This document shows positions 16,157 through 24,878 of a stretch of 64,000 nucleotides of DNA, piece after piece. The notes beneath the pieces were generated by a model. It had not been told where the DNA came from. It searched no databases and worked only from the letters and a program-made list of their open reading frames with translations. A program made the translations under genes and the position numbers. Source of the stretch: UBA7672 sp963738625 (GTDB taxonomy: Bacteria; Pseudomonadota; Alphaproteobacteria; Caulobacterales; Hyphomonadaceae); contig CAVTXH010000019.1 of the NCBI GenBank assembly GCA_963738625.1, forward strand, positions 248,001 through 312,000. The letters are read 5' to 3'. The stretch's first letter is position 1. Every line of letters begins with the position of its first letter.

Positions 16157-18133
16157 CTAAAGTCGCTGCTTGGCGGCCTTCACCACGGCCTCGGCGGTGA
16201 TGCCGAAATGCTTGTAGAGCGCCTTGTAGGGGGCCGATGCGCCAAAGCCGGTCATGCCGACAAAGGCGCCGGTCGGGCCGATCCAGCGGTCCCAGCCATC
16301 CCGGACGCCTGCCTCGATAGCGATCCTCGGCAGTTTCCCGCCCAGCGTGTCGCGCTGGTAGCTCTCGGGCTGCGCCGCGAACAGCGAGAAGCAGGGCAGG
16401 GAAACAACGCGCGCGCCGACGCCTTCGGCCTCAAGCAGCTTCTGTGCTTCCAGCGCGATCTCGACTTCCGAACCGGTGGCGATCAGCACGACCTTCTCGA
16501 CCTTGGCGGCGGGCGAGGGCGAGAGCACATAGCCGCCCTTGGCGACCAGGTTCTCGGCGACATGCGTCTTGCGGGCAGGCGCAAGGTTCTGGCGGGTCAG
16601 CGCGATCAGCGACGGGCCCGTCGTGTGGTTGATCGCGAGCTCCCAGGCCTCGGCCGTCTCAACGCCGTCGCAGGGGCGGAACACGAGGAGGTTCGGAATC
16701 ATGCGCAGCGAGGCGACATGCTCGACCGGCTGGTGCGTGGGGCCGTCTTCGCCGACGCCGATGGAATCGTGGGTCATCACATGGATGACGCGCTGGCCCA
16801 TCAGGGCGCCGAGGCGGATCGCTGGACGCGAATAGTCCGAGAAGACGAGGAAAGTTCCGGAATAGGGAATGAGGCCGCCATGCAGCGCCATGCCGTTCAT
16901 GGCCGCGGCCATCGCATGCTCGCGGACGCCGTAGTGGATATAGCGTCCGCCATAGGAGTCCGGCGTCACCGGCGCCTTGGCGGCGGCGGTGCGGGTATTG
17001 TTGGAGCCCGTGAGGTCGGCCGATCCGCCGATCATTTCCGGGATCAAGGCGGTCAGCACTTCCAGCGCCGCGCCCGACCATTTGCGGGTCGCGTCGGCCT
17101 TGGGGGCTTCGGCGATCTTCTTCTTGTGCTCGGCCATGGCGGCGGCGACGCCGGCCGGGACCTTGCCTGCCAGAGCGGCTTCGAATTCAGCCTGCTTGCC
17201 GGAGGCTTTCAGCCGCTGGTCCCAGGCCTGGCGATGTTTCGCGCCCTGTCCGCCGATCCTGCGCCACTGGGCGAGGATGTTGTCGGGGATCACGAAGGGT
17301 TCGTGCCGCCAGTCGAGCGACTTGCGGATGCCGGCGACTTCTTCCGCGCCATAGGGGCCGCCATGCGCTGGCCCGGTGCCAGCCAGCTTGGGCGCGCCAT
17401 AGCCGATGATGGTGCGGCACGCGATCAGGGTGGGGCGGTCCGATGTCTGCGCTGCGAGCAGGGCGCCGCGCACGGCATCCATGTTGTGGCCGTCGATCCG
17501 GGCGACGTTCCAGCCCGACGCTTTGAAGCGCTTGATCTGGTCCGTCTCATCCGAAAGCGCGGTCGACCCGTCGATGGTGACGGCGTTGTCGTCGAACAGC
17601 ACGATCAGGTTCCTGAGGCGTAGATGGCCTGCAAGCGTGATCGCTTCCTGGCTGATGCCCTCCATCAGGCAGCCATCGCCTGCGATCACATAGGTCTTGT
17701 GGTTGACGAGGTCGTCGCCAAACCGCGCGTTGAGATGTCGCTCTGCGATCGCCATGCCCACCGCATTGGCGAGACCCTGGCCGAGCGGGCCGGTGGTCGT
17801 CTCGACACCCGGCGTATGGCCGAACTCCGGATGGCCGGGCGTCTTCGAGCCAAGCTGGCGGAAGTTCTTGATCTCCTCGATCGTCACGTCCGGATAGCCG
17901 GTGAGATAGAGCAGGGAATAGAGAAGCATCGAGCCGTGGCCGGCCGACAGGACCAGCCGGTCACGGTCAGGCCAGCCGGGGGCGCCTGCGTCAAAGCGGA
18001 TGAATTCCTGGAACAGCAGGGTTGCCGTATCCGCCATGCCCAGCGGCAGGCCGACATGCCCGCTCTGGGCTTTTTCAACGGCGTCCATGGACAGGGCCCG
18101 GATAGCGTTCGCGAGCGGCGATGGCGTCGGCAT
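16157..18133 (-). CDS. tkt: Transketolase
   Basis: The 658-residue thiamine-diphosphate enzyme shows QSGHVGLPLGMAD, LSAGHGSMLLYSLL, the TPGHPEFGHTPGVETTTGPLGQG substrate/cofactor region, the GDGCLMEGISQEA ThDP motif, and GVREHAM with THDSIGVGEDGPTHQPVEH in the pyrimidine domain. It transfers two-carbon units in the pentose phosphate and Calvin-type pathways. The ATG at 18133 is preceded by agaagga and starts MPTPSPLANAIRALSMD; the upstream TTG at 18190 is less likely. It is divergent from the DUF4164-zapA pair, a neighbourhood common in alphaproteobacteria. Confidence 0.96.
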   Translation of the reverse strand: MPTPSPLANAIRALSMDAVEKAQSGHVGLPLGMADTATLLFQEFIRFDAGAPGWPDRDRLVLSAGHGSMLLYSLLYLTGYPDVTIEEIKNFRQLGSKTPGHPEFGHTPGVETTTGPLGQGLANAVGMAIAERHLNARFGDDLVNHKTYVIAGDGCLMEGISQEAITLAGHLRLRNLIVLFDDNAVTIDGSTALSDETDQIKRFKASGWNVARIDGHNMDAVRGALLAAQTSDRPTLIACRTIIGYGAPKLAGTGPAHGGPYGAEEVAGIRKSLDWRHEPFVIPDNILAQWRRIGGQGAKHRQAWDQRLKASGKQAEFEAALAGKVPAGVAAAMAEHKKKIAEAPKADATRKWSGAALEVLTALIPEMIGGSADLTGSNNTRTAAAKAPVTPDSYGGRYIHYGVREHAMAAAMNGMALHGGLIPYSGTFLVFSDYSRPAIRLGALMGQRVIHVMTHDSIGVGEDGPTHQPVEHVASLRMIPNLLVFRPCDGVETAEAWELAINHTTGPSLIALTRQNLAPARKTHVAENLVAKGGYVLSPSPAAKVEKVVLIATGSEVEIALEAQKLLEAEGVGARVVSLPCFSLFAAQPESYQRDTLGGKLPRIAIEAGVRDGWDRWIGPTGAFVGMTGFGASAPYKALYKHFGITAEAVVKAAKQRL

Positions 18134-18253
18134 GGGCGTGTCCTTCTGGCCGGTCCGAGCGCTGGTTAATGGCTTTGCGGCCTCCGTCAAAGGGGATTCA
18201 GAGCCGCATCACGCCATTGCACAGGGACTTTGCCTGCATCACATTCCCGCCGG

Positions 18254-18541
18254 ATGATCGAGGGACCTGACAAGACACCGGAAATGGACGAAGCCGTGAA
18301 ACGGCTCGAGGCGGCTATCGACCGTCTGGAGGGCCGTCTGGACGGGCTGTTCGGCCGCATGGACAGTCATCGCGCCCATCAGCGCGAGGCCGAGGCCCTG
18401 CGCATCGACCGCACCCGGCTGGCCGGCGATCTGGACGCCGCCCGGGCCCGGGAAAGGGAGCTCCAGCGGCTGGCGGATGAGGCCTCGGAGGCGCTGGGCG
18501 CCGCCATCAGCGAGGTCCGGGAAGCCCTCGGCAAGGTTTGA
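18254..18541 (+). CDS. DUF4164-like coiled-coil protein
   Basis: The protein (95 residues from the ATG at 18254) is almost one continuous coiled coil with heptads such as VKRLEAAIDRLEGRLDGLFGRM and LAGDLDAARARERELQRLADEA. The DUF4164 family is found directly upstream of zapA in alphaproteobacteria. A role near the division apparatus is possible but unproven. The start is uncertain: the ATG at 18284 (MDEAVKRLE) matches family N-termini better, though neither has a strong ribosome-binding site. zapA begins 88 nt downstream. Confidence 0.75.
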   Translation: MIEGPDKTPEMDEAVKRLEAAIDRLEGRLDGLFGRMDSHRAHQREAEALRIDRTRLAGDLDAARARERELQRLADEASEALGAAISEVREALGKV

Positions 18542-18629
18542 TGGGCAGGGTTTAGGTCAGGCCGGAGGGCCGGGGTCTATGGAATTGGGCAGGTTGTGGA
18601 TATGCTGGGCATGAAAGGCGTCACGTCCC

Positions 18630-18956
18630 ATGGCCAAGGCTGACCTCATCATTTCGGGCAAGCGCTACACGCTGGCCTGCGCCCCCGGCCAGGAAGCCCG
18701 GCTCCAGGAACTCGGCGCACGTTTCGACCAGCGGGTTCTCGAACTTGTCGCCGCTCTGGGCGATCTCGGCGCCGAGCGTCTTTTCCTGGCGGCCGGCCTC
18801 TCCCTGCTCGACGAACTCGACGCACAGGCGTCGGCTACCGGAACCAAGGCGCTGGACGATCGCATCCGCGGCCTGGAGCAGCGCGCCGCCGCCACGCTCA
18901 GCGAAGCCGCCGCCCGCATCGAGGCGATCTCCCGCCGCGTCGACGAGGCGAGCTGA
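18630..18956 (+). CDS. zapA: Cell division protein ZapA
   Basis: The 108-residue protein opens with KADLIISGKRYTLACAPGQE, then LQELGARFDQRVLEL, the globular head typical of ZapA, followed by a long C-terminal coiled coil. ZapA bundles FtsZ filaments and stabilises the Z-ring. The start is the ATG at 18630. It ends 4 nt before the stop of the convergent DUF3137 gene, so the 6S RNA gene that follows zapA in many proteobacteria cannot lie at its usual place. Confidence 0.88.
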   Translation: MAKADLIISGKRYTLACAPGQEARLQELGARFDQRVLELVAALGDLGAERLFLAAGLSLLDELDAQASATGTKALDDRIRGLEQRAAATLSEAAARIEAISRRVDEAS

Positions 18957-18960
18957 CCCT

Positions 18961-20157
18961 CTACTGCCGCGCCATCACTTCGAACCGATGGTCGAGGTCG
19001 ATCACCGCATCCGCCGCCGCCAGTACTGCCGCGATATCCTTGCGCAACTGCACCAGCGCCTCGCGGCTGGCGGCCGGCTTCTGGTAGCTCGGCGGCTCAA
19101 ACAGGTTGCGGCCCATCCGCTTGGGCATGGCGAAGGTCAGCTTCCGGCCCGCGCACAGCGCCAGAGGCCGCGCAAAGTCTGACAACTCGCCCAGCGCCAG
19201 CAGCTTCTCCATGAAGGCGGGGTTGAGCAACGCCCGCGCCGCGATCTGGTCGGTGCCATAGACTTCGTAGACTTTCTCGAACACCGGATCTTCCAGCCGC
19301 ACGCGCTGGCGCTCCCCGCCCTTCATCCGGTCGCGGAAATTGCCGAACGCGCCTTCGTCGGTGACGATGGCGGTGATGGCGTTGGTGTCGCGCGGCAGGT
19401 CCAGCTCGACCAGCAGCCCGTCAAATGTCGTGCGCCGCTCCTTGCCGGAGCCGGTTTCGAGCTTCAGCTCGATGATGCGCACGGGCAGGGTGCGATACGT
19501 GCCGAACACCTCGTCGTCCGCATTCACCGTGTCGAAATCACGGAAGACGCGTTCGGCCTTCAGCATCGCCATGTCGGGCGTGATGGCGCTGCGATAGGAC
19601 AGGTCGCCGAAACTCGCGGCCAGCCTGGGCAGAACGCGCTCCTTGTAGAGCCGGGCGTATTCGTTCGAGAGCTGCATCGAGGCCCAGACATAGCCGGCAA
19701 GACCGGGCACGATCAGCAGCGCGACCAGGTCCATTAGGTCGCCCGGATCGTCGGTGAACTGGCCAAGCACCCAGACGGCGAGGCCTCCCGCGACGCACAG
19801 CGGTACGCGCAGCATGGCGCGGACGTTGACCTTCTGGACGATCTCGAGCCGGATCTTCTCCAGTTCGGCGAGCACATCGCGCAGCGAAGCTTCCAATTCT
19901 TCGCCGCCCCTGGTGTCGGGCGGGGCTTTCGGGCCTGACGCCAGCCGGATCGACACCCACGCGCCGCCGCCCATGATCAGCAGCGCCAGGAAGAGCCCGC
20001 CGAACACGCCGCCGAGAATGCCTTCCCAATTGGGTTTGCGGGCAATGGCGGCAATTGCCAGGACCACGCCAGCGACGATCGCCATGACGGCAAACGCCAG
20101 GAACGCGCCGCCCGCCATGCGGCGGCGGGTCTCTGCGGCGGAATCCTGTATGGTCAT
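18961..20157 (-). CDS. DUF3137 membrane protein
   Basis: The 398-residue protein has two N-terminal helices (about 15-38 and 47-72), a basic/acidic coiled region, two more helices (about 117-131 and 140-163) and a soluble C-terminal half. The soluble half contains AERVFRDFDTVNADDEVFGTY, GLLVELDL, and FEKVYEVYGTDQIAARALLNP, the last being typical of DUF3137. The family is usually next to LemA-type genes, which is not the case here, and its function is unknown. The ATG at 20157 (MTIQDSAAETRR) is used. It is convergent with zapA. Confidence 0.82.
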   Translation of the reverse strand: MTIQDSAAETRRRMAGGAFLAFAVMAIVAGVVLAIAAIARKPNWEGILGGVFGGLFLALLIMGGGAWVSIRLASGPKAPPDTRGGEELEASLRDVLAELEKIRLEIVQKVNVRAMLRVPLCVAGGLAVWVLGQFTDDPGDLMDLVALLIVPGLAGYVWASMQLSNEYARLYKERVLPRLAASFGDLSYRSAITPDMAMLKAERVFRDFDTVNADDEVFGTYRTLPVRIIELKLETGSGKERRTTFDGLLVELDLPRDTNAITAIVTDEGAFGNFRDRMKGGERQRVRLEDPVFEKVYEVYGTDQIAARALLNPAFMEKLLALGELSDFARPLALCAGRKLTFAMPKRMGRNLFEPPSYQKPAASREALVQLRKDIAAVLAAADAVIDLDHRFEVMARQ

Positions 20158-20224
20158 CGCCAGGGTATAGCGCTGACGACCCCCTGTTGCGAAGCCGCCG
20201 CTACACGCGATCGGCGCTTGACGC

Positions 20225-20686
20225 CTACTTCAACGCTTCACGCAGGCATATGACGCGCTCCGAGGCTACGACGGAGTTTTGTCGAAACTCCGCGACGAAT
20301 GCCTTGAACGCCCCATCCGCTTTCACCGCGTCGATGGGCGGAGGATTGAGATGCAGGCTGACGATTTCGGTCTGCGAAACCGCCCATTCCTTCGTATTGG
20401 CATCCTGTGTAATGACCGGCGCAGTCACGAGCCGATTGGTTTTGAAGCCATGAGCGCGATACCACGCAAGCTGGTCATTGACCGCCTTGTCATAGCCGGC
20501 GCGCGACCCGCCCTCGGCGAGCGTGCTGAGCCGCAGGACGGCGATCTCACCGCCGGGGCACAAATCTGCAGGCGACTTTTGCGCGGAGGCAGGCCCCGCC
20601 GCCGCAAACAGGACAACCGCGAACCCGGCCAGAGCTGCCGGACAGGTCTTCACTGATCGATGGAAACAAGGCGGGTCGCTTTTCAT
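20225..20686 (-). CDS. Hypothetical exported protein
   Basis: The 153-residue protein has a signal peptide: a basic start, the hydrophobic core ALAGFAVVLFAAA and a probable cleavage after ASAQ near residue 36. The mature part contains a cysteine pair (LCPGGE and ICLREALK) and the segment GSRAGYDKAVNDQLAWYRAHGF. I do not recognise the family. The start is the ATG at 20686, directly preceded by an excellent ggaggt box; the open frame continues upstream to 21829 but that part is antisense to the amidohydrolase gene and is not believed. It is divergent from the amidohydrolase. Confidence 0.75.
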   Translation of the reverse strand: MKSDPPCFHRSVKTCPAALAGFAVVLFAAAGPASAQKSPADLCPGGEIAVLRLSTLAEGGSRAGYDKAVNDQLAWYRAHGFKTNRLVTAPVITQDANTKEWAVSQTEIVSLHLNPPPIDAVKADGAFKAFVAEFRQNSVVASERVICLREALK

Positions 20687-20863
20687 GATAACCTCCCTCA
20701 TGCAACCCCGCTCCAATGCTCCGGAAGGCTCGCGCCGGGCCACTGCCAATCGGCTAACGGCGCCTCTCTGTCGGTCGATGGCCGGGACCAGCAACGCCAC
20801 GGAGTGCGGTTGCCACCGAATTTGCCGGGGTGCATCCTCGATACGGTGAACCGGGGAGAGGCC

Positions 20864-22057
20864 ATGCCGTACGCTGCAGATCACATGAAGGGGCGCATCA
20901 TCCATGATGCCGACAGCCACCTGATGGAGCTGCCGGACTGCCTCGATCCATTCCTCGATCCGAAATACCGCGCCGGCTACGATGCGCTGCCCAAGCTGGC
21001 CAAGCGCGAGGAGAGCTATGTCGGGAAAGCGAGGGCGAACCATGCCGACCCGGCGTTCCGGGAAAGCGCGGACGCCAACATCATGCTGCGCAAGAATTAC
21101 GAGGCGATGGGCGCCTTCCTGAAATCGGACCGTCCCCGCGCGCTCGACCAGCTCGGCTTCGCCTCGCAGCTGGTGTTCACCACCTGGTGTCTCAACAATT
21201 TTGAACTCGATCAGCCGGACCAGGCCGAGCTCGCCTACGCTACGGCGACTGCGCACAACCGTATGATGGCGGACTTCTGCTCGGTCGACCGGCGCTTCCT
21301 CGGCACGGCCTACGTTCCGCTGATTGATATCGGCCAGGCCATTGCGACGGCGCGCGATGCGATCGCCATGGGCGCCAAGGCGCTGCTGATCCCTTCGCGC
21401 CCCACCGGCCGCTCTGCCAGCCACATCGGCCACGACCCGATCTGGGCGATGGCGCAGGAGGCAGGCATGCCGATCCTTTTCCACGTCGGCGACGAAAAGA
21501 AACTCGATCCGCAGTATTTCGACAATGGCCTGCCGCGCGTGAAGGATTTCCATGGCGGGGAGGAGAACTTCACTTCCGTCTCCTACATGCCCATTCCGCA
21601 TTCGGTTGAGCTGACGCTGGCGGCGCTGATCATCGATGGCGTGATGGACCGTTTCCCGAGACTGAAGTTCGGCGTGATCGAGCTGGGCGCATCCTGGCTG
21701 CCCGGCTGGATGCGCAATCTCGACGGCGCAGCGGCTGCCTTCGCGAAGAATGAGGAGCGGTTGCAGAAGCTCTCCATGAAGCCGTCGGAGTTCGTGAAGC
21801 GGCAGGTGCGCGTGACGCCCTATCCGCACGAGGATGTCGGCTGGATCATCGCCAATTCCGCCGAGGAGATACCGCTCTTCTCATCCGACTACCCGCACGT
21901 CGAAGGCGGCCGAAATCCCTTGAAGCGTTTCAACGACAGTCTTGCAGGCGCGAGTACTCGGGCGGTAGACCGCTTCTATTGCGACAACTTCATCGACCTG
22001 ATGGGCGAAGGCCTGGCGGCCGACTTGCGGAGGCCGAAGCGCCTCGCTGCGGCATAG
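20864..22057 (+). CDS. Amidohydrolase-2 family metal-dependent hydrolase
   Basis: The 397-residue TIM-barrel protein has the amidohydrolase-2 features: an N-terminal DADSHLME metal motif near 17-24, IDIGQAIATARDAIAMGAKAL, HDPIWAMAQEAGMPILFHVG with a metal-binding histidine, and the C-terminal FSSDYPHVEGG aspartate motif. Members include decarboxylases and hydrolases of aromatic or cyclic compounds; the substrate is not predictable. The ATG at 20864 follows ggagagg 3-4 nt upstream. No clustered catabolic genes give a pathway. Confidence 0.88.
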   Translation: MPYAADHMKGRIIHDADSHLMELPDCLDPFLDPKYRAGYDALPKLAKREESYVGKARANHADPAFRESADANIMLRKNYEAMGAFLKSDRPRALDQLGFASQLVFTTWCLNNFELDQPDQAELAYATATAHNRMMADFCSVDRRFLGTAYVPLIDIGQAIATARDAIAMGAKALLIPSRPTGRSASHIGHDPIWAMAQEAGMPILFHVGDEKKLDPQYFDNGLPRVKDFHGGEENFTSVSYMPIPHSVELTLAALIIDGVMDRFPRLKFGVIELGASWLPGWMRNLDGAAAAFAKNEERLQKLSMKPSEFVKRQVRVTPYPHEDVGWIIANSAEEIPLFSSDYPHVEGGRNPLKRFNDSLAGASTRAVDRFYCDNFIDLMGEGLAADLRRPKRLAAA

Positions 22058-22195
22058 CCGCTGGCGGGCGCAGGTTTAGCGAGCCCGCCGCGACTGACGG
22101 CTGTCCTACCTGTAACGCTCGCCAAACGCCGTCCGGCCCTTATAACGCTTCAAGGGTCACGCCTCCTTGAGGGAGGCGGCCGCGTAGAGGTCTAG

Positions 22196-22603
22196 ATGTT
22201 CGAGTGGGAGTACGAGCACCGCACCAGGAACCTGGCGGACCATGGCGTCGACTTCGTCCGGGCGGCGCGCATGTTCGACAATCCGGTGCTCGAGCGCGAG
22301 GACGTGGGCAAGTTCCACGGCGAGAGGCGCTATATCTGCATCGGCCACTGGGACGACTTCTTCATGGTCGTGGTGTGGACGCCGCGGGCCAAGCGCCGGA
22401 AAATCATTGCTGCCTGGAGGGCCGATCGTGACGACCAAGCCATTTATCGTGCAACGGTCCCGCTTGCAGGTCGGACGAATGGAAGACTTCAGCATCGAGG
22501 ACCCTTCCTCCCTGGAAAGCAGGGGGCCGGACTTCTGGCGCGAGGCCGTGCCGCTCTATCCCTCCCGAAACCGCCGGCTGGCGCGACTACGCCTCGATCC
22601 TGA
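22196..22603 (+). CDS. brnT: BrnT-family ribonuclease toxin with unusual C-terminal extension
   Basis: The first ~85 residues match BrnT: FEWEYEHRTRNLADHGVDF, ARMFDNPVLERED, RYICIGHWDDFFMVVVW and the RKIIAAWRADRD end that in ordinary BrnT is followed by a few residues and a stop. BrnT is a ribonuclease toxin neutralised by BrnA in a type II system, where the complex also represses the promoter. Here the frame runs on for about 50 more residues (135 in total), overlapping brnA by 176 nt in another frame. The extension is low-complexity and not BrnT-like. The ATG at 22196 follows agagg. A lost stop codon or a small indel could explain the extension. Confidence 0.82.
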   Translation: MFEWEYEHRTRNLADHGVDFVRAARMFDNPVLEREDVGKFHGERRYICIGHWDDFFMVVVWTPRAKRRKIIAAWRADRDDQAIYRATVPLAGRTNGRLQHRGPFLPGKQGAGLLARGRAALSLPKPPAGATTPRS

Positions 22604-22712
22604 AATCCTTTCCTGGTTCGGCGCAAAAAAAGATGACGACCACGCCGGCATCAACGCCGTGCTGCGCGCCTATGTCGAGCGCCGCCGCGCCGACGGCCAG
22701 AACATCGCCTAG
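22428..22712 (+). CDS. brnA: BrnA-like antitoxin
   Basis: The 94-residue protein ends in a ribbon-helix-helix-type region with the BrnA pattern LRLDPEILSWFGAKKDDDH then GINAVLRAYVERRR. The FWREAVPLYPS segment before it is typical of the toxin-binding part. The start is a GTG at 22428 with a ggagg box 8 nt upstream, placed exactly where an antitoxin should begin after the BrnT core. BrnA neutralises BrnT and autoregulates the pair. The reading frame overlaps the extended brnT frame. Confidence 0.8.
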   Translation: MTTKPFIVQRSRLQVGRMEDFSIEDPSSLESRGPDFWREAVPLYPSRNRRLARLRLDPEILSWFGAKKDDDHAGINAVLRAYVERRRADGQNIA

Positions 22713-22831
22713 CAAGACCATTGCGTAACCGGGTCGCTGCGTACCCTGCAAAGCCAGAATCCGCTCTTCGCAGGCTGATGACGACCGGTCGATAAGCCTG
22801 CTAGCTTCCCGCCAGTTGACGGGGAGTCTTC

Positions 22832-24760
22832 ATGAAACGCATCGCTCTGGCTTGCTTCGTCGCGCTCGGCGCCATGATGTCCGCAGCGCCTGCCGTTGTT
22901 GCGCAAACCGGCGTCGGAGACGGCGAGAAGGTCGCGCCGACCGACTATTCCAAATGGTCGCCGCAGGCGCTGGAAGCCGAACTCCAGAGCCGCGCCGTCA
23001 TCGAGCGCAAGGTGCGCATGCCGATGCGCGACGGCGTCAATCTCTCGACCGACATCTATCGCCCTAAGGATGCGGCTGGCCCGGTGCCGACCATCTTCGT
23101 GCGCACGCCCTACAACATGAACACGCTGCAGGGCGGAAGCCTGCGCCAGGTCGTCGAGGCGGTCGACCGCGGTTACGCCTACATCCTGCAGAACGAGCGC
23201 GGCCGGTATTTCTCCGAAGGCGAGTTCGAGATTCTCGGTTATCCGCGCACCGACGGCTATGACGCGCTGACCTGGATCGCCAACCAGTCCTGGTCGAACA
23301 AGAAGGTCGGCACGCTCGGCTGCTCGTCGACGGCGGAATGGCAGCTTCAGCTCGCGGCGACAAATCATCCCGCGCACGCCGCGATGATCCCGCAGGCTTC
23401 CGGCGCCGGCATCGGCCGCGTCGGCGAATTTCACGAGCAGGGCAACTGGTATCGCGGCGGCGTGCCGCGCGTGCTGTTCTCGATCTGGCTTTACGACACC
23501 GACAACCCGCTGCGCGCGCAGATCCCCGAAGGCCTCGACCCTGAAATGCGCCAGTACCTGTCGCGCTACAGCGATCTCAACCCCAAGAAGCCGGATGTCG
23601 CGTGGGCGAAGCACGTCTGGCATCTGCCGTTCGCGGAGCTGCTGACCTCGCTTGGCGAGCCCAAGGGCACGAACGAAAAGCTGATCGCGCGCGCTCTTCC
23701 CGACGATCCGGAATGGTTCAAGGGCGGATTGTACCATGACAATGAAAAGTGGGGCGTGCCCGCGCTGTGGTACAATTCCTGGTACGACGTTTCGATCGGC
23801 CCGAACCTCGCCCTGTTGAATCACGCGGGCAAAGCCGGCATCGACGCCGAGACGCGCGATAACCAGTACGCCATCGTCGGCCCCAACGTGCACTGCGCCT
23901 ATGCCGGTCTCGGCCCCAACTACAAGTCAGGCGACCGCGATCTCGGCGATACGACGTTCGATACGTCCGGCCAGGTCTGGGCCTTCTTCGACCGCTTCCT
24001 AAAAGGCGAGACCGACCGCTTCCCGTCGACGACGCCGAAAGTGCGCTACTACGCGATGGGCGAGAACAAGTGGAAGGAGGCGAGCCAGTGGCCGCCGAAG
24101 GAGGCGCAGGAAACGCGGCTCTATCTACGCTCCAATGGCCGCGCCAATTCCGTGTTCGGCGACGGCAAGCTGTCTTTCTCGGCGCCCGGCAACGAGCCTG
24201 CCGACAGCTTCCTCTACGATCCGAAGAACCCGGTGCAGACCATCGGCGGCGGCGATTGCTGCAATGGCGGCGTGGTGGCGCCCGGCGCTTATGACCAGAA
24301 GCCCGTCGAAGTGCGGCATGACGTGCTGGTCTACACTTCCGATCCGCTGAAGGAAAAGATCACCGTCGCCGGCTTCGTCGACGCCATTCTGCACGTGTCA
24401 TCTGACGCGAAGGACACCGATTTCGCCGTGAAGCTGGTCGATGTCGCGCCGGACGGCGCGGCCTACATCATCGACGACACTATCCTGCGTGCGCGCTTCC
24501 GCGAGGGCTATGACCGCCAAGTGTTCATGGAGAAGGGCAAGACCTACAAGCTCGACTTCACGCCGATGACGACGGCCAACACCTTCCTGCCGGGCCATCG
24601 CATCCGGGTCGAGGTCACGTCCTCCAACTTCCCGAAATTCGTCCGCAACCTCAACACGGGCGGCAAGAACGAGTTCGAGAAGGACGGCGTCATCGCCGCC
24701 AACCAGGTGAAGCACACAGCCTCGCAGCCGAGCTATATCGTGCTGCCGGTGATCAGGTAG
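22832..24760 (+). CDS. Exported CocE/NonD (X-Pro dipeptidyl-peptidase S15) hydrolase
   Basis: The 642-residue protein has a signal peptide (MKRIALACFVALGAM... cleaved near residue 24, VVAQ). The alpha/beta-hydrolase core covers about 55-360: VRMPMRDGVNLSTDIYRP, the oxyanion-side NERGRYFSEG, and the nucleophile motif GCSST with S165. A C-terminal jelly-roll (about 400-640) ends with GHRIRVEVTSSNFP, typical of the S15/CocE family. Such enzymes are alpha-amino-acid esterases, cocaine esterases or acylases; the substrate is unknown. A gggag box precedes the ATG at 22832. Confidence 0.9.
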   Translation: MKRIALACFVALGAMMSAAPAVVAQTGVGDGEKVAPTDYSKWSPQALEAELQSRAVIERKVRMPMRDGVNLSTDIYRPKDAAGPVPTIFVRTPYNMNTLQGGSLRQVVEAVDRGYAYILQNERGRYFSEGEFEILGYPRTDGYDALTWIANQSWSNKKVGTLGCSSTAEWQLQLAATNHPAHAAMIPQASGAGIGRVGEFHEQGNWYRGGVPRVLFSIWLYDTDNPLRAQIPEGLDPEMRQYLSRYSDLNPKKPDVAWAKHVWHLPFAELLTSLGEPKGTNEKLIARALPDDPEWFKGGLYHDNEKWGVPALWYNSWYDVSIGPNLALLNHAGKAGIDAETRDNQYAIVGPNVHCAYAGLGPNYKSGDRDLGDTTFDTSGQVWAFFDRFLKGETDRFPSTTPKVRYYAMGENKWKEASQWPPKEAQETRLYLRSNGRANSVFGDGKLSFSAPGNEPADSFLYDPKNPVQTIGGGDCCNGGVVAPGAYDQKPVEVRHDVLVYTSDPLKEKITVAGFVDAILHVSSDAKDTDFAVKLVDVAPDGAAYIIDDTILRARFREGYDRQVFMEKGKTYKLDFTPMTTANTFLPGHRIRVEVTSSNFPKFVRNLNTGGKNEFEKDGVIAANQVKHTASQPSYIVLPVIR

Positions 24761-24829
24761 GCCACGGACATGTCCGTCTGCGACGGCTGGGCGGCCTCGG
24801 TCTTCCAAGCGCCGGCGTAGATGCGAAAA

Positions 24830-24857
24830 CGGCGGCGCAGGCTGCCCCGCGCCGCCG
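24830..24857 (-). terminator. Intrinsic terminator of the carboxylesterase gene
   Basis: A 9-bp GC stem (cggcggcgc / gcgccgccg) with a 10-nt loop lies between convergent genes. Read on the minus strand it is followed by gttttcgc, so it most likely terminates the carboxylesterase transcript, 22 nt beyond its stop codon. Confidence 0.6.
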
Positions 24858-24878
24858 AATCGTCCGTTTCAGCTTCGT

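Noticed and set aside
16142..17623. A long plus-strand frame antisense to transketolase
   Set aside because: Transketolase motifs on the minus strand are clear; the antisense product has no recognisable features.
18957..18960. 6S RNA expected after zapA
   Set aside because: Only 4 nt separate the zapA stop from the convergent gene, so the RNA cannot be at this position.
20687..21829. Upstream extension of the exported hypothetical gene at 20225-20686
   Set aside because: It lies antisense to the amidohydrolase gene, and a strong ribosome-binding site and signal peptide fix the start at 20686.
22063..22089. A 7-bp hairpin after the amidohydrolase gene (ggcgggc / gcccgcc)
   Set aside because: Short stem, 13-nt loop and no T tract; too weak to call a terminator.
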